Below are positions 1 through 8,634 of a DNA stretch of 64,000 bases, one piece after another (the stretch's first letter is position 1; each line of letters starts with the position of its first letter). The position numbers and the translations under genes were made by a program. The stretch spans positions 62,001-126,000 of the forward strand of contig JAUNIB010000003.1 of assembly GCA_030523645.1 (NCBI GenBank), in the 5' to 3' direction. Origin of the DNA: Selenomonadaceae bacterium (GTDB lineage Bacteria; Bacillota; Negativicutes; Selenomonadales; Selenomonadaceae). The notes beneath the pieces are model-generated. The model saw only the letters and a program-made list of their open reading frames with translations, had not been told where the DNA came from and did no database searches.

Positions 1-1070
1 AGGATTATCGGCTCCCCTTCCGCCTCATCTGCCGCAGCCTCTGCGGCAATCAGCGGATATACGCTGCTGCCGCCCCCCAGTTCCCGGAGGTAATCATTGG
101 CAGCATTTACCAGCAGCGGCGTCGCCCGGTAATTTTCTGTGAACGCAATCTCCGTCGGAGTACGGCTTCGGCGAAAGGCTTCAATAACCGCTGTGGGATT
201 TGACCCTCGCCACTCATATATAGTCTGGAAGAAATCACCGGCCAGCAGAATTATCGCCTCACCGAAAATTCTCGACAGCAGGCAATACTCCACCTCGCTC
301 AAATCCTGCGCCTCGTCTATGGAAATAAAATTCCACCGCAGCCGCTCAACCACCTCATCTGCTGCCAGCAGCTGCCGGCAGCGGATAAGAAGGTCATTGT
401 AATCAAGAAGTTTTGACCGGGCCATCATCATGTCATAGCGGCACAGCAGCCCCGCCCCGGCCTCCGGTGCAATCTCTGCCAGCCGCTCTATCGGTTCGTA
501 CCGGTTTTCCTCTACTGCTGTAGCATCCCGCAGACGCTGCCTATCCCGGTCACGAAGCAGCTCTATCGCCAATCGGTAGGCATCTCTGTCATCGGGACTG
601 TCAAAGATATCGTACTTCAGCCGGACCTCCTTCACTAAGGAAACGAAGTTCACCAGAGCCTGCAGCGGTACATCCCAGCCGCCTGCCGCCTGCCGCAGGA
701 TTTCCCCGGAATCTTCCTCGTCCGCCACGGCGAAGTCTCCCGGTATATCCCCGGCAGCCGCCTTTCCTGCCCACGCCTTCAGCAGCCGGTAGCAGAAGCT
801 GTGAATCGTGGCCACCTCCACCCCGGCGGCACAGTCTCCTGCCACCTTGCCGATTCTTTCCTTCATCTCCCGGCAGGCTTTGTTGGTAAAGGTAAGGCAC
901 AGTATTTCCTCCGGCTGCGCTTTGCCGTTTTTTATTATCTTGGCTATCCGCAGGGCCAGCGTGTTCGTCTTGCCGGTCCCCGCCGGTGCCATCAGCAGAA
1001 TATTATCCGTCAGGTTTTCGATTACCTGACACTGCTGTCTGTTCAGTTTGAAACTGGTCACGGTTCTCAT
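1..1070 (-). CDS. UvrD/Rep-family DNA helicase, N-terminal part (runs off the window)
   Basis: The reading frame opens at ATG 1070 and stays open to the window edge, giving about 356 residues. The order of superfamily 1A helicase motifs is clear: Walker A (APAGTGKTNT, about residue 30), motif Ia (LTFTNKA), ATIHSFC, a Walker B/DEAQ box (SIDEAQDLS), motif III (LAGDFFQTIYEWRGSNP) and ENYRATPLL. This is the ATP-binding half of a 3'-5' DNA helicase/translocase; the C-terminal half lies outside. The start overlaps the stop of the upstream protease gene in an ATGA, so the two are probably translationally coupled. PcrA, UvrD and shorter UvrD-like paralogues cannot be separated from this half; the sequence diverges enough from PcrA that I favour a paralogue. 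Confidence 0.88.
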   Translation of the reverse strand, partial: MRTVTSFKLNRQQCQVIENLTDNILLMAPAGTGKTNTLALRIAKIIKNGKAQPEEILCLTFTNKACREMKERIGKVAGDCAAGVEVATIHSFCYRLLKAWAGKAAAGDIPGDFAVADEEDSGEILRQAAGGWDVPLQALVNFVSLVKEVRLKYDIFDSPDDRDAYRLAIELLRDRDRQRLRDATAVEENRYEPIERLAEIAPEAGAGLLCRYDMMMARSKLLDYNDLLIRCRQLLAADEVVERLRWNFISIDEAQDLSEVEYCLLSRIFGEAIILLAGDFFQTIYEWRGSNPTAVIEAFRRSRTPTEIAFTENYRATPLLVNAANDYLRELGGGSSVYPLIAAEAAADEAEGEPII

Positions 1071-3142
1071 TTCTCCGGTATTCCGACAGCAGTAGCAATG
1101 CTGCCATCCTTTATCGTATAGGTAACGAAATCAGACAAAGCAGAGGTATTTTGCGGCGTAACGAACTCAAACATATAGCCGTACAGGCCGTCTCCCACCG
1201 ACTCATCAGCCAGCGTCAGCTTCCTGCTCACGGTAAAGGTATCTACATCCACCTCTACCGGTTCCTGATCTTTCTTACTGTCAGAGATGCTCACTGCATA
1301 ATGACGGGTAGTTATCTTGTCGCCCGGCTTTATCTTCTCCAGATTCCGGTCTCTGACTATACCTTTGCTGCTGTCCTCGTACTTGACCCCAAGAATCTTG
1401 TACTTCTGTTCCTTCAGATCATAGACGGCCTCCAGAGTACACGGTCTGTCATTGAGTTTCACCGGAATGGAGTATAGCCAGAATTCGTCGTTTTCCTCGG
1501 TTATCTCGATGTAGACCGGGTGACCGTCCAGCATCGGCCAGGTACCGTCAAAGTTGTCCTTAAAAACACCCTTCTTCCAATCGGCAATAATATTCGAGTC
1601 ACTGCCCAGCGTCAGAATGATTCCATCTTCCATGCCGATATAGCACAGCTGACAATGAACCGCTGACAGGTTATCCATTGCCTCCGGGGACAGCTTCACA
1701 AAGGCGCTGCCGTCCTTATCAACATCGATGGGTGTATCTTCCAGCGATTCAATGTTGAACATACTGTGATTTACTGAAGAAATAGACGGCGGTTCCTGCG
1801 GTCTGACTGTGCTGCCAGTCTCCTGCTCTCCGCCGAAATCCATCGTCTGTCCCGAAAGGAGATATCCATACAGCGATTTCACCGCCGGCGAAGCTACGGA
1901 TAGAGAAGCGTATCTGTTGAACAGCTCTGCTCCGCCATCATAGGGATAGTAGCCCGATATTCCTCGGGCATAGGGACGATAGGGACCGGAGACTCTATAG
2001 AGAACAGCATTGTCCACCGCTCCGGCCAGTGCCTTTGCTTCCCTCGGCAGCATACCGGCCGTATTGTCCGCCAGTGAAGCCAGGTCTACCATATCCATGT
2101 AGCCGGTGCTCTTTGTATTGCCGCCATAGTTTTCTGTGCTGTCCGCCGCACGGCCAAAGGCAGAGAAAAATCTCTGCGGTTCCTGCTTCGCCCGGTTCAG
2201 CGCACCATAAGAATAGTCGTTCAATGCTTTGCGAACAAACGGTGTCTGAGTGACATCTATCAGGCTGAGAGTGGCATTGGCCTCCGTACCGTACTCCCGG
2301 CAGCCGTCCATGTAGCTGTCAACGATAGCCCGGCCGACATCAGCCGCTGTAACAACATCATTCTCACTAAACACGCGGGGCCAGCCGTCATACTTCCAGC
2401 CGTTGCCCGGCTCCGACTCCTGTGAGGCTACCATCACCCGGGTAAGGCCGTGGAGCGCGCTCATCGCATCGGCTGTAGCCATCAGGCAGGCGTCAAAGCC
2501 GATAAGCTCAAAAGGAGGATTGCTCTCATCGCGTCCGTATACTCTGCTGATGGCACTCTGCAGCGCGTCCAGCCCGATGATTCGACCGGTACGCTCATCA
2601 AGGCATACGCCGCCCAACGAGCCGCCGCCGTGATTCCACAGGACAAGGGCCCTATGCTGTGCCTCAAACTGCTGACCGAAGGCCAGGAAGTCGGTCAGAG
2701 TTTCCGGCGCACCCATATCGGCATCATCGACCCGGCTTATCTCATGCACGCCGTTGGAATCAAAAAGATATCGGGTAAGGGCGTGATTATCTACGCCTTC
2801 CGTATGCCAGATATTTGAGCCGCCGGTCTCAATGACAAATTTCAAATTTGGCGGCAGGCTGACCCGGCTCAGCTCCTGCAGGTCAAGAGACGCCGCTCCG
2901 TAATTCGACTCCAGGTCGGAGCCGCAGAGATACCAGTACACGACCCAGGTATCTCCGCTGTTATAGCTGCCGGCCACCTGCGGCTCCCGCAGAACAGCTG
3001 CGGCAGCTGCAGGCATAGAAAAGCTGCCCACAGGGCAGCCTCCCGAATTTACACCACCGATGCCGGCAAAGGACAGCCAACAGCAGCCTGCCGCTGTCAA
3101 TCCCACCACCAGTTTCTTGATTCGCTTCAGCTTATTCCCCAT
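1067..3142 (-). CDS. Secreted clostripain-family (peptidase C11) cysteine protease
   Basis: About 691 residues with a Sec signal peptide (basic MGNKLKRIKK, then a hydrophobic stretch). The peptidase C11 signature is complete: YLCGSDLES near the start of the mature domain, the catalytic His in VLWNHGGGSLGG and the catalytic Cys in GFDACLMATADAM. C11 enzymes cleave after Arg or Lys and are usually exported. The C-terminal about 250 residues look like a beta-rich accessory domain that I do not recognise. ATG 3142 has a GAGGTG ribosome site 6 nt upstream; GTG 3151, in the same frame, is an alternative. The gene lies 44 nt after the LuxR-type regulator and overlaps the helicase by 4 nt, so it is probably co-transcribed with both. 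Confidence 0.88.
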   Translation of the reverse strand: MGNKLKRIKKLVVGLTAAGCCWLSFAGIGGVNSGGCPVGSFSMPAAAAAVLREPQVAGSYNSGDTWVVYWYLCGSDLESNYGAASLDLQELSRVSLPPNLKFVIETGGSNIWHTEGVDNHALTRYLFDSNGVHEISRVDDADMGAPETLTDFLAFGQQFEAQHRALVLWNHGGGSLGGVCLDERTGRIIGLDALQSAISRVYGRDESNPPFELIGFDACLMATADAMSALHGLTRVMVASQESEPGNGWKYDGWPRVFSENDVVTAADVGRAIVDSYMDGCREYGTEANATLSLIDVTQTPFVRKALNDYSYGALNRAKQEPQRFFSAFGRAADSTENYGGNTKSTGYMDMVDLASLADNTAGMLPREAKALAGAVDNAVLYRVSGPYRPYARGISGYYPYDGGAELFNRYASLSVASPAVKSLYGYLLSGQTMDFGGEQETGSTVRPQEPPSISSVNHSMFNIESLEDTPIDVDKDGSAFVKLSPEAMDNLSAVHCQLCYIGMEDGIILTLGSDSNIIADWKKGVFKDNFDGTWPMLDGHPVYIEITEENDEFWLYSIPVKLNDRPCTLEAVYDLKEQKYKILGVKYEDSSKGIVRDRNLEKIKPGDKITTRHYAVSISDSKKDQEPVEVDVDTFTVSRKLTLADESVGDGLYGYMFEFVTPQNTSALSDFVTYTIKDGSIATAVGIPEK

Positions 3143-3186
3143 GAGCAGCACCTCTTACCTCAGCTCTTGAAAAGCTTTTTATTTTT

Positions 3187-4347
3187 TTATATCAGCCCTC
3201 GGCGCTGGGCCTCTCTGATTACCTGAATCCGAGACTTCACACCGAGTTTCTTGAAAATCTTCATATTATGGTACTTGATAGTGACCTCACGGACTCCCAG
3301 GCCGTCGCCGATTTCCATGTTGGTCTTCCCCAGCGCCATGAGCTTGATAATCTCCAGCTCCTTGTCATTGATACCGGACTCCTTCATCGCTGTCTCCACG
3401 CGAATCTCCTGAGTCGTACGGCGGGTATGGTCTGTCTGCCAGATCTGCTTCACCCGCTTGCGCTTGCGGTACTGCTGAGCCACCATAGCCTGCCGCATGA
3501 TTTCCCTGATGTGATAGGCCTCGCCCTCTCTAATCAGGAAATTCCCCAGCTCTTCAGCCTTGTCCAGCAGTCTCTTGATATGAGGCAGTCCGGTTATCTC
3601 CTCAGCCGCCGCCAAGTCAAACTCGTTCAGAATAGACAGCTTGATAATCGGCTCCAGCATGTCCTTCGGCCAGGTATTGTACACATTTTCCGTAAGGAGA
3701 CGCCAGCCATCCAATCTCGACTTGCGGAAAGCCTTCTTCACATCCGGCTCCGCCTTAAAATTATTCAGCTGAAGGAATGTCCAGAGAGGATTTCCGCTTC
3801 CCCTTTTATATGCTTCTTCCATTGCCTCCGGCGGCAGCTCAACCCCGTTCTTCCTGAAGAGCTTTTCTATCTGGGCATAGGAAAGACTCAAATCATCCTC
3901 TGATATTATCGTCAGGCCGCTTCGTCCGTACACCTTCTGATAATAAGGAACCTTGCTGCTGCGGGAGCAGACTATGAGCCAAAGATTTTCCTCCGCCCGG
4001 CAGCGCTCAAACAGCTCTCTCCACTCACGGCGAAGAAGATTGCCGAATATTCCGTACAAATCATCAATAACGAGAATTCGGCCGGCTGCCGCCTTCCCGT
4101 TCTCCGGCTTATCTTCTCCCGCAGGAAACAGCTTGTCCATAAGCTCCCTGGGTTTTACCGCTCTGGCGCTGAACATTTCATAGTCCTCGCGGCCTTTGAA
4201 ATATTGCTTCAGCAGCTCCGTCTTGCCAAAGCCGCAGCTGCCGTAAATGTACACAGGCTGACGGATTGCCTCGCTTGCTTCAAGCTTCTTCCGGGCTCCC
4301 CGCGGCTGTATGTATGTATCAATGAAAAGCTTAGATTGCCAGTCCAT
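3187..4347 (-). CDS. LuxR-family regulator with N-terminal NTPase domain
   Basis: About 386 residues. The N-terminal half is a STAND/AAA-like NTPase with Walker A (GSCGFGKTELL) and Walker B (RILVIDDLYG). The C-terminal about 60 residues form a LuxR helix-turn-helix (LEIIKLMALGKTNMEI, then VTIKYHNMKIFKKLGV). The build recalls MalT/LAL regulators but lacks their long TPR region, so it is a short version. The ATG at 4347 is preceded by GGAGG at 6 nt; an in-frame TTG at 4362 is less likely because it overlaps that site. It precedes the C11 protease by 44 nt and may control it; that link is inference. The inducing ligand is unknown. Confidence 0.85.
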   Translation of the reverse strand: MDWQSKLFIDTYIQPRGARKKLEASEAIRQPVYIYGSCGFGKTELLKQYFKGREDYEMFSARAVKPRELMDKLFPAGEDKPENGKAAAGRILVIDDLYGIFGNLLRREWRELFERCRAEENLWLIVCSRSSKVPYYQKVYGRSGLTIISEDDLSLSYAQIEKLFRKNGVELPPEAMEEAYKRGSGNPLWTFLQLNNFKAEPDVKKAFRKSRLDGWRLLTENVYNTWPKDMLEPIIKLSILNEFDLAAAEEITGLPHIKRLLDKAEELGNFLIREGEAYHIREIMRQAMVAQQYRKRKRVKQIWQTDHTRRTTQEIRVETAMKESGINDKELEIIKLMALGKTNMEIGDGLGVREVTIKYHNMKIFKKLGVKSRIQVIREAQRRGLI

Positions 4348-4584
4348 TCTCTCCCTCCGCAAAATTTAATTTAATGCTCTAATTATATGCCTAAACGAAT
4401 ACTTTTGCAAGGCTTATGTCTTTCATGCAGAATATCTCCCCGAAAGTGTCTTTCTGCAACAGACAAATCATGCAATTTATTCAGAAACAAAAACGAGCCT
4501 GTGAAAAAATGAATGCTCATTTTTTCACAGGCCCTTCCTCTATATAGTTGCGAAGAAAAATGTCTGTAAGAAAACCGTTTATTC

Positions 4585-4781
4585 ACCTCACCCACCGGCT
4601 ACGCCGGTCCCCCCTCCCCATTGGGGAGGGTAAAGACCTTCCCCTCTGAGTGTGCATGAGCACTTAATGAGCTTGCGGATTTAGTGCGAGCCATACAAAC
4701 TGCTTAGTGATATCCGAGCGTAGCGATGGATGAACTTAGCATGTTTGTAGAAGGTGGCTCGCGAAGCGAGACGGATGAGGT
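4585..4781 (+). repeat. Nested REP-like element inside copy A
   Basis: Two inverted arms begin CCTCACCCACCGGCTACGCC and end GACGGATGAGG. Each arm holds two small hairpins: CCGGCTACGCCGG with CCCTCCCCATTGGGGAGGG on the left, and CTCGCGAAGCGAG with a CCTTCCCC/GAAGG stem on the right. The same element lies uninterrupted in copy D at 39720-39816. Here the loop of the third hairpin is replaced by about 100 bp of other DNA. Confidence 0.8.
4649..4749 (+). repeat. Third-level insert of about 100 bp within the nested element
   Basis: Relative to copy D, about 101 bp starting AGTGTGCATGAGCACTTAAT and ending TAGCATGTTTGTA sits in the loop of the CCTTCCCC hairpin. It has partly complementary internal segments (ACAAACTGCTTAGT against ACTTAGCATGTTTGT). 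It has no coding potential and occurs once in this window, so its boundaries rest only on comparison with copy D. Confidence 0.6.
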
Positions 4782-4826
4782 CTATGTCAGGCTTTTTCAC
4801 AGCTTATTTATTGCAGAAACTGAGGA

Positions 4827-6746
4827 TTAAGCTACAGCGCTCTTGTTCCGGCGCTGAAGAATAATGATACCGGCGATGATTGCCAGACCGGCCGCATCGG
4901 TGACAAGACCGGGGTAAATCATCATAAGACCGCCGACAAAGAGCAGCACACGCTCAAGGGCATTCAGGTTGCCGGTCAGATAACCGATAAGGGAGGAAGA
5001 CACGCCAACCATACCGATGATGGCCGTACTGAGCGACCACAGGAGATTTGGTATCGTAGCCTTTATCATCAGGATTTCCGGCGACAGCACGAAAACATAG
5101 GGAATGATAAAAGCCGCAATAGCCAGCTTGGAAGCATTGACACCGGTCTTGAGCGCATTGCCGCCGGCAATTGCCGACCCGGCGTAAGCCGCCAAAGCGA
5201 CCGGAGGGGTAACATCGGCGATAATACCGAAGTAGAATACAAACATGTGAGCAGCCAGTACCGGCACGCCAAGCTGAACAAGCGCCGGAGCTGCAATGGT
5301 AGAGGTGATAACATAGTTTGCTGTGGTGGGAACGCCCATGCCAAGCAGCAAAGCGGTTATCATGGTGAAGAACATGGACGGGAGCATCATGCCGCCGGCC
5401 AGCTCCAGAAGAGCAGAAGCCATCTTCAGGCCTACACCGGTCTTGGTGACGACGCCGATGATGATACCGGCAGCGGCGCAGGCGACAAGAACGGAGAGGA
5501 TACCCTTAGCACCGGCAATCAGTCCATTGAATACATCCACGAGGGAAAGGCGGGTACTCTTTCTGGTGCAGGCAGCCACGATGGAAAGCCCGATGGCATA
5601 GAGAGCTGCGCGCATGGGAGTGTAACCGCTGACCAGCAGATAGACGATAACGATGAGGGGGATAGCCAGATGACCGCGGGCCTTCAGAATATCCATCGGC
5701 TTCGGCAGCTCTTCACGGGGTACACCCTTCAGATTCTTGCGCTTTGCCTCGAAGTGAACGCCGAGCCAAACGCCCATAAAGTAGAGAACAGCCGGAATGA
5801 GAGCGGCCTTTACGATGTCGATATAAGGCACACCAACGAACTCGGCCATAAGAAATGCGGCGGCACCCATTACCGGCGGCATCAGCTGACCGCCGGTGGA
5901 GGCGGCTGCCTCAACAGCGCCGGCGAACTCTTTATCATAACCAAGCTTGTGCATCATGGGGATGGTAAAGCTGCCGGTGCCTACTACATTGGCAACGGAG
6001 GAGCCGGATACAGTACCCATGAGACCGGAGGACAGGACGGCAACCTTAGCCGGACCACCGGCTGCCCAGCCAGCAATAGCATTGGCAATATCAATGAAGA
6101 ACTTGCCAAGACCGGTGGACTCCAGATAAGCACCGAAGAGAATAAACAGGAAGATGAAGGTAGAGGATACGCCCAAGGGGATACCGAAAATACCCTCAGT
6201 CGTAAAGAACAGGTGACCTACCAGCTGCTCAGGGGTAAGACCGCGATGACTGATGGCATCCGGCATGTAAGGACCGAGGAAGGCATAGGCCAGGAAAATG
6301 CCTACAACCGTAACCATCGGTATACCGACGATGCGGCGGGTAGCCTCGATAACGAGAATAACGCCGATAGCACCTACGATGTAATCCTCGGTGGTCATCA
6401 GACCGGCTCGGCCTACCAGTTCCTTGTACTGGATGACTATATAGGCCGGACAGACCGCACCAAGAATCGAAAGCAGCAAATCAACCGGGTGAATATAAGC
6501 AGAACGGTCCTTTGCAAACAGCGGCTTCAGGAGAAAGACCAGAGCCAGGCCAAACCCCAGGTGAATGGCACGCTGCAGATGAGCATCCAGTACACCGAAA
6601 ATAGCGGTATAAAGCTGGAAGCAGGTGAATGTAAGGCAGATTGCCGTGATGATTTTTCCGGCAATACCGGAATAGTCCTTGAGCTTTGATTCCTTCTCAA
6701 GCTCGTTGAGGACATCCTCCCGGAGTGCCGGTTCTTGCTTTGCCAT
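4827..6746 (-). CDS. TRAP transporter fused permease (DctQM type, TAXI-associated)
   Basis: A 639-residue, very hydrophobic protein. It joins a small 4-helix subunit (about residues 25-170) to the large 12-helix DctM-type permease (about 170-600), the length usual for TAXI-associated fused permeases. Typical DctM segments are visible, such as PPVMGAAAFLMAEFVGVPY and GMGVPTTANYVITS. It should import a carboxylate-type solute with a Na+ or H+ gradient, taking it from the TAXI receptor encoded two genes upstream. The order receptor, DUF1850 protein, permease is usual for TRAP-TAXI systems. Ribosome site AAGGAAA lies about 9 nt before the ATG. The substrate cannot be read from the sequence; glutamate-like compounds or C4-dicarboxylates are common. 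Confidence 0.93.
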   Translation of the reverse strand: MAKQEPALREDVLNELEKESKLKDYSGIAGKIITAICLTFTCFQLYTAIFGVLDAHLQRAIHLGFGLALVFLLKPLFAKDRSAYIHPVDLLLSILGAVCPAYIVIQYKELVGRAGLMTTEDYIVGAIGVILVIEATRRIVGIPMVTVVGIFLAYAFLGPYMPDAISHRGLTPEQLVGHLFFTTEGIFGIPLGVSSTFIFLFILFGAYLESTGLGKFFIDIANAIAGWAAGGPAKVAVLSSGLMGTVSGSSVANVVGTGSFTIPMMHKLGYDKEFAGAVEAAASTGGQLMPPVMGAAAFLMAEFVGVPYIDIVKAALIPAVLYFMGVWLGVHFEAKRKNLKGVPREELPKPMDILKARGHLAIPLIVIVYLLVSGYTPMRAALYAIGLSIVAACTRKSTRLSLVDVFNGLIAGAKGILSVLVACAAAGIIIGVVTKTGVGLKMASALLELAGGMMLPSMFFTMITALLLGMGVPTTANYVITSTIAAPALVQLGVPVLAAHMFVFYFGIIADVTPPVALAAYAGSAIAGGNALKTGVNASKLAIAAFIIPYVFVLSPEILMIKATIPNLLWSLSTAIIGMVGVSSSLIGYLTGNLNALERVLLFVGGLMMIYPGLVTDAAGLAIIAGIIILQRRNKSAVA

Positions 6747-6773
6747 AGGGACATTTCCTTTCGCCGGACAGGA

Positions 6774-7265
6774 TTACTGATTTCTCCCGCCGGTAATCAT
6801 TTGATAACGCGGAGCGATATACAGGTCTACCCTGCTTCCCAAGGGAAGCAGCTCGTAGAGCCGGTATTCATCTCCCTCTATCCACACCGTCAGCTCCGTA
6901 CCGAGGCCGGGACGCAAAGACAGGCTTGGATAATGACGGCCCATGCCGTCCATGATGAAGTAATCTCCCTCCTGCCGCAGCTTCCCTTCTGTAGGAAGGA
7001 AAGGCAGCCCCACTCCGAAGGACTGGTAGCGGGTATACAGGAGTTCGAAGGAATTTCGGTCAGGACTCAACGTGAGGAATTCTTCCACCGGAGTCTTCTG
7101 CACCGAATGAATAAACCGCAGATGAATGTCCATGCCAGCCCTGGCACTGTACGACTTGCCGCCGCCGTCATAGGAGATGTACACCGCAGGAGACATCAGC
7201 CAATAAGCCAGACAGAGCATCAGCACCGTCAGGACTGCGAACATCCAGCGTGAATTTATCTTCAT
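6774..7265 (-). CDS. DUF1850 family protein of the TRAP-TAXI operon
   Basis: Contains the DUF1850 hallmark HSVQKTPVEEFL. It has one N-terminal hydrophobic segment (SRWMFAVLTVLMLCLAYW) that should act as signal or anchor, so the domain is probably outside the cytoplasmic membrane. I chose ATG 7265 (about 163 residues) because the upstream 36 in-frame codons back to 7373 give a polar, Thr/Arg-rich stretch before the hydrophobic segment. Neither start has a good ribosome site, so the longer form is possible. It lies between receptor and permease; an accessory role in TRAP transport is inferred from this conserved linkage. Confidence 0.8.
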   Translation of the reverse strand: MKINSRWMFAVLTVLMLCLAYWLMSPAVYISYDGGGKSYSARAGMDIHLRFIHSVQKTPVEEFLTLSPDRNSFELLYTRYQSFGVGLPFLPTEGKLRQEGDYFIMDGMGRHYPSLSLRPGLGTELTVWIEGDEYRLYELLPLGSRVDLYIAPRYQMITGGRNQ

Positions 7266-7412
7266 AGTATTCAGAAAAAGAAGGGCGGTGGTCTCGGCGA
7301 AGGCATCCGGTGTCCTGACGCACTCACCGCGCGTCCTTACGCCAGTCTCCGTCTGAACCATCCGCCCCGTCATCTTTGACTATTTTGGTTCTATCGAGCC
7401 TCAGTCAGCCGA

Positions 7413-8399
7413 TTATTTTTCCTTGTAGAACTTCTCGGCACCTGCGCTGATTGCGATAGGCAGACCCTTCTGAGCAGCTTCCTTGTTGATGAGCTTACCT
7501 ACAGAGTGAGCAGCCTTCAGCTTGTCAAGATTGGTGAAGATGGACTTGGTGATGCTGTATGCGAGATCATCCTTAACCTTGTCGTTGCAGACCAGCATAG
7601 CCTGTACGGCAACGGTGGTGGCATCTTCATCAAAGCCGGCATAGGTTCCCTTGGGAACGGTAATCTGAGTGTAGAACGGATACTTCTTGGTGAGGCTGGC
7701 AATCATGTCCTTGCTGAGGGACAGGACGCGAACCTTATGCTGGGAAGCAATATCCTGAATAGCGGAGGTGGGGAAACCGGCGGTAACGAAGCCTACATCT
7801 ACATTGCCGTCCTTCAGAGCGTTGGCAGCCTCACCGAAGGAGAGGTACTGAACAGTGATGTCATTGTAGGTGATGCCGGCAGCCTCGAGAATCTGACGGG
7901 CATTAGCCTCGGTGCCGCTGCCTGCAGCGCCTACAGCAACGCGCTTGCCCTTCAGCTCAGCAACGGACTTGATGCCGCTCTTCTCGAGAGTAACCATCTG
8001 TACGGTCTCCGGATAGAGAGCAGCGATTGCCTTCAGGTTGGAAACCTTCTTATCCTTGAACATTTCGGTGCCGTTGGCGGCATAGTAGGTAATATCGTTC
8101 TGAACGATAGCCATATCGACACTGCCATCCTTCAGCATATTGATATTAGCAACGGTAGCACCGGTGGACTGAGCGCTGGCATTCATGCCCGGAATGGCTT
8201 TGTTAAGGATTTCGGCCATTGCGCCGCCCAGCGGATAATAGGTACCGGCAGTACCGCCGGTAGCGATGTTGATGAACTTCTTCTCTACTTTTTTCTCAGC
8301 GCCTTTGTTGTCTCCGCCGCCGCAGCCGGTGAGAGCTACAGCAGAGAAAGTCATTGCTACGCCAAGAGCTGCAAGTTTACCGAATTTTCCCCATTCCAT
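7413..8399 (-). CDS. TAXI-family TRAP transporter solute receptor (lipoprotein)
   Basis: About 328 residues. Signal peptide with lipobox VALTGC followed by a GGGDNK linker; then the TAXI fold beginning INIATGGTAGTYYPLGGAMA, with the YYAANGTEMF and VGAAGSGTEANARQIL segments typical of the family. It binds the solute outside the membrane and hands it to the TRAP permease downstream. ATG 8399 has GGAGG 8 nt upstream; the in-frame starts up to 8429 precede that site and are unlikely. First gene of a three-gene TRAP-TAXI operon. Confidence 0.93.
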   Translation of the reverse strand: MEWGKFGKLAALGVAMTFSAVALTGCGGGDNKGAEKKVEKKFINIATGGTAGTYYPLGGAMAEILNKAIPGMNASAQSTGATVANINMLKDGSVDMAIVQNDITYYAANGTEMFKDKKVSNLKAIAALYPETVQMVTLEKSGIKSVAELKGKRVAVGAAGSGTEANARQILEAAGITYNDITVQYLSFGEAANALKDGNVDVGFVTAGFPTSAIQDIASQHKVRVLSLSKDMIASLTKKYPFYTQITVPKGTYAGFDEDATTVAVQAMLVCNDKVKDDLAYSITKSIFTNLDKLKAAHSVGKLINKEAAQKGLPIAISAGAEKFYKEK

Positions 8400-8560
8400 T
8401 ATGAATTCCTCCCTCATTTTCTGCATCAATTCTCTTTGAGAATTAACAATTTACGATATCAACTGTTGCGATTATATCAAAAACAACAATAAATATCTAT
8501 AGTTTTTATCAAGTATACACAAAAACATTGCATAAAATCCCAGATATTGTAATATTTATG

Positions 8561-8583
8561 CAATTTATATGCAATATAAATTG
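8561..8583. promoter_or_regulatory. AT-rich palindrome upstream of the TAXI operon
   Basis: CAATTTATAT and ATATAAATTG (10-bp arms) surround GCA. It lies about 160 bp before the receptor start and 50 bp after the end of the reductase gene. It could be an operator or a weak terminator; there is no T-run. Confidence 0.35.
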
Positions 8584-8634
8584 TTTCAAGTCAACAATTT
8601 GTTGTTTTCTGTTGGTTTAATCTTGGATTTATCT

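Larger units (their letters stand above)
4497..4804 (+). repeat. Palindromic repeat, copy A (host element, interrupted)
   Basis: Begins with a perfect hairpin (4497-4532, arms GCCTGTGAAAAAATGA and its complement), then the family core TTCCTCTATATAGTTGCGAA and AAAATGTCTGTAAGA, and ends with TGTCAGGCTTTTTCACAGCT. The end sequence is complementary to the beginning, so the element has imperfect terminal inverted repeats of about 15 bp. Copies B, C and D lie near 21.9, 23.1 and 39.6 kb. In this copy and copy D the middle is occupied by a second palindromic element. Confidence 0.85.
4363..4826. other. Gene-free stretch dominated by nested repeats
   Basis: No convincing gene. A 70-residue frame here (4383-4595, minus) is made largely of repeat sequence and has no ribosome site. 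The stretch holds the 5' region of the LuxR-type gene (4348-4490) and the nested repeat cluster described separately (4497-4804), which ends about 20 bp after the stop codon of the TRAP permease gene. Confidence 0.8.

Noticed and set aside
4383..4595. 70-residue frame upstream of the LuxR-type gene
   Set aside because: It lies largely in repeat sequence, lacks a ribosome site and has no similarity to known small proteins.
4497..4804. CRISPR array
   Set aside because: The repeats are palindromic, nested and dispersed, without regular spacers, and no cas gene is present.
5247..6689. 480-residue open frame on the plus strand opposite the TRAP permease gene
   Set aside because: It is antisense to a clear permease, has no family motifs or ribosome site, and its composition is that of a reversed hydrophobic gene.
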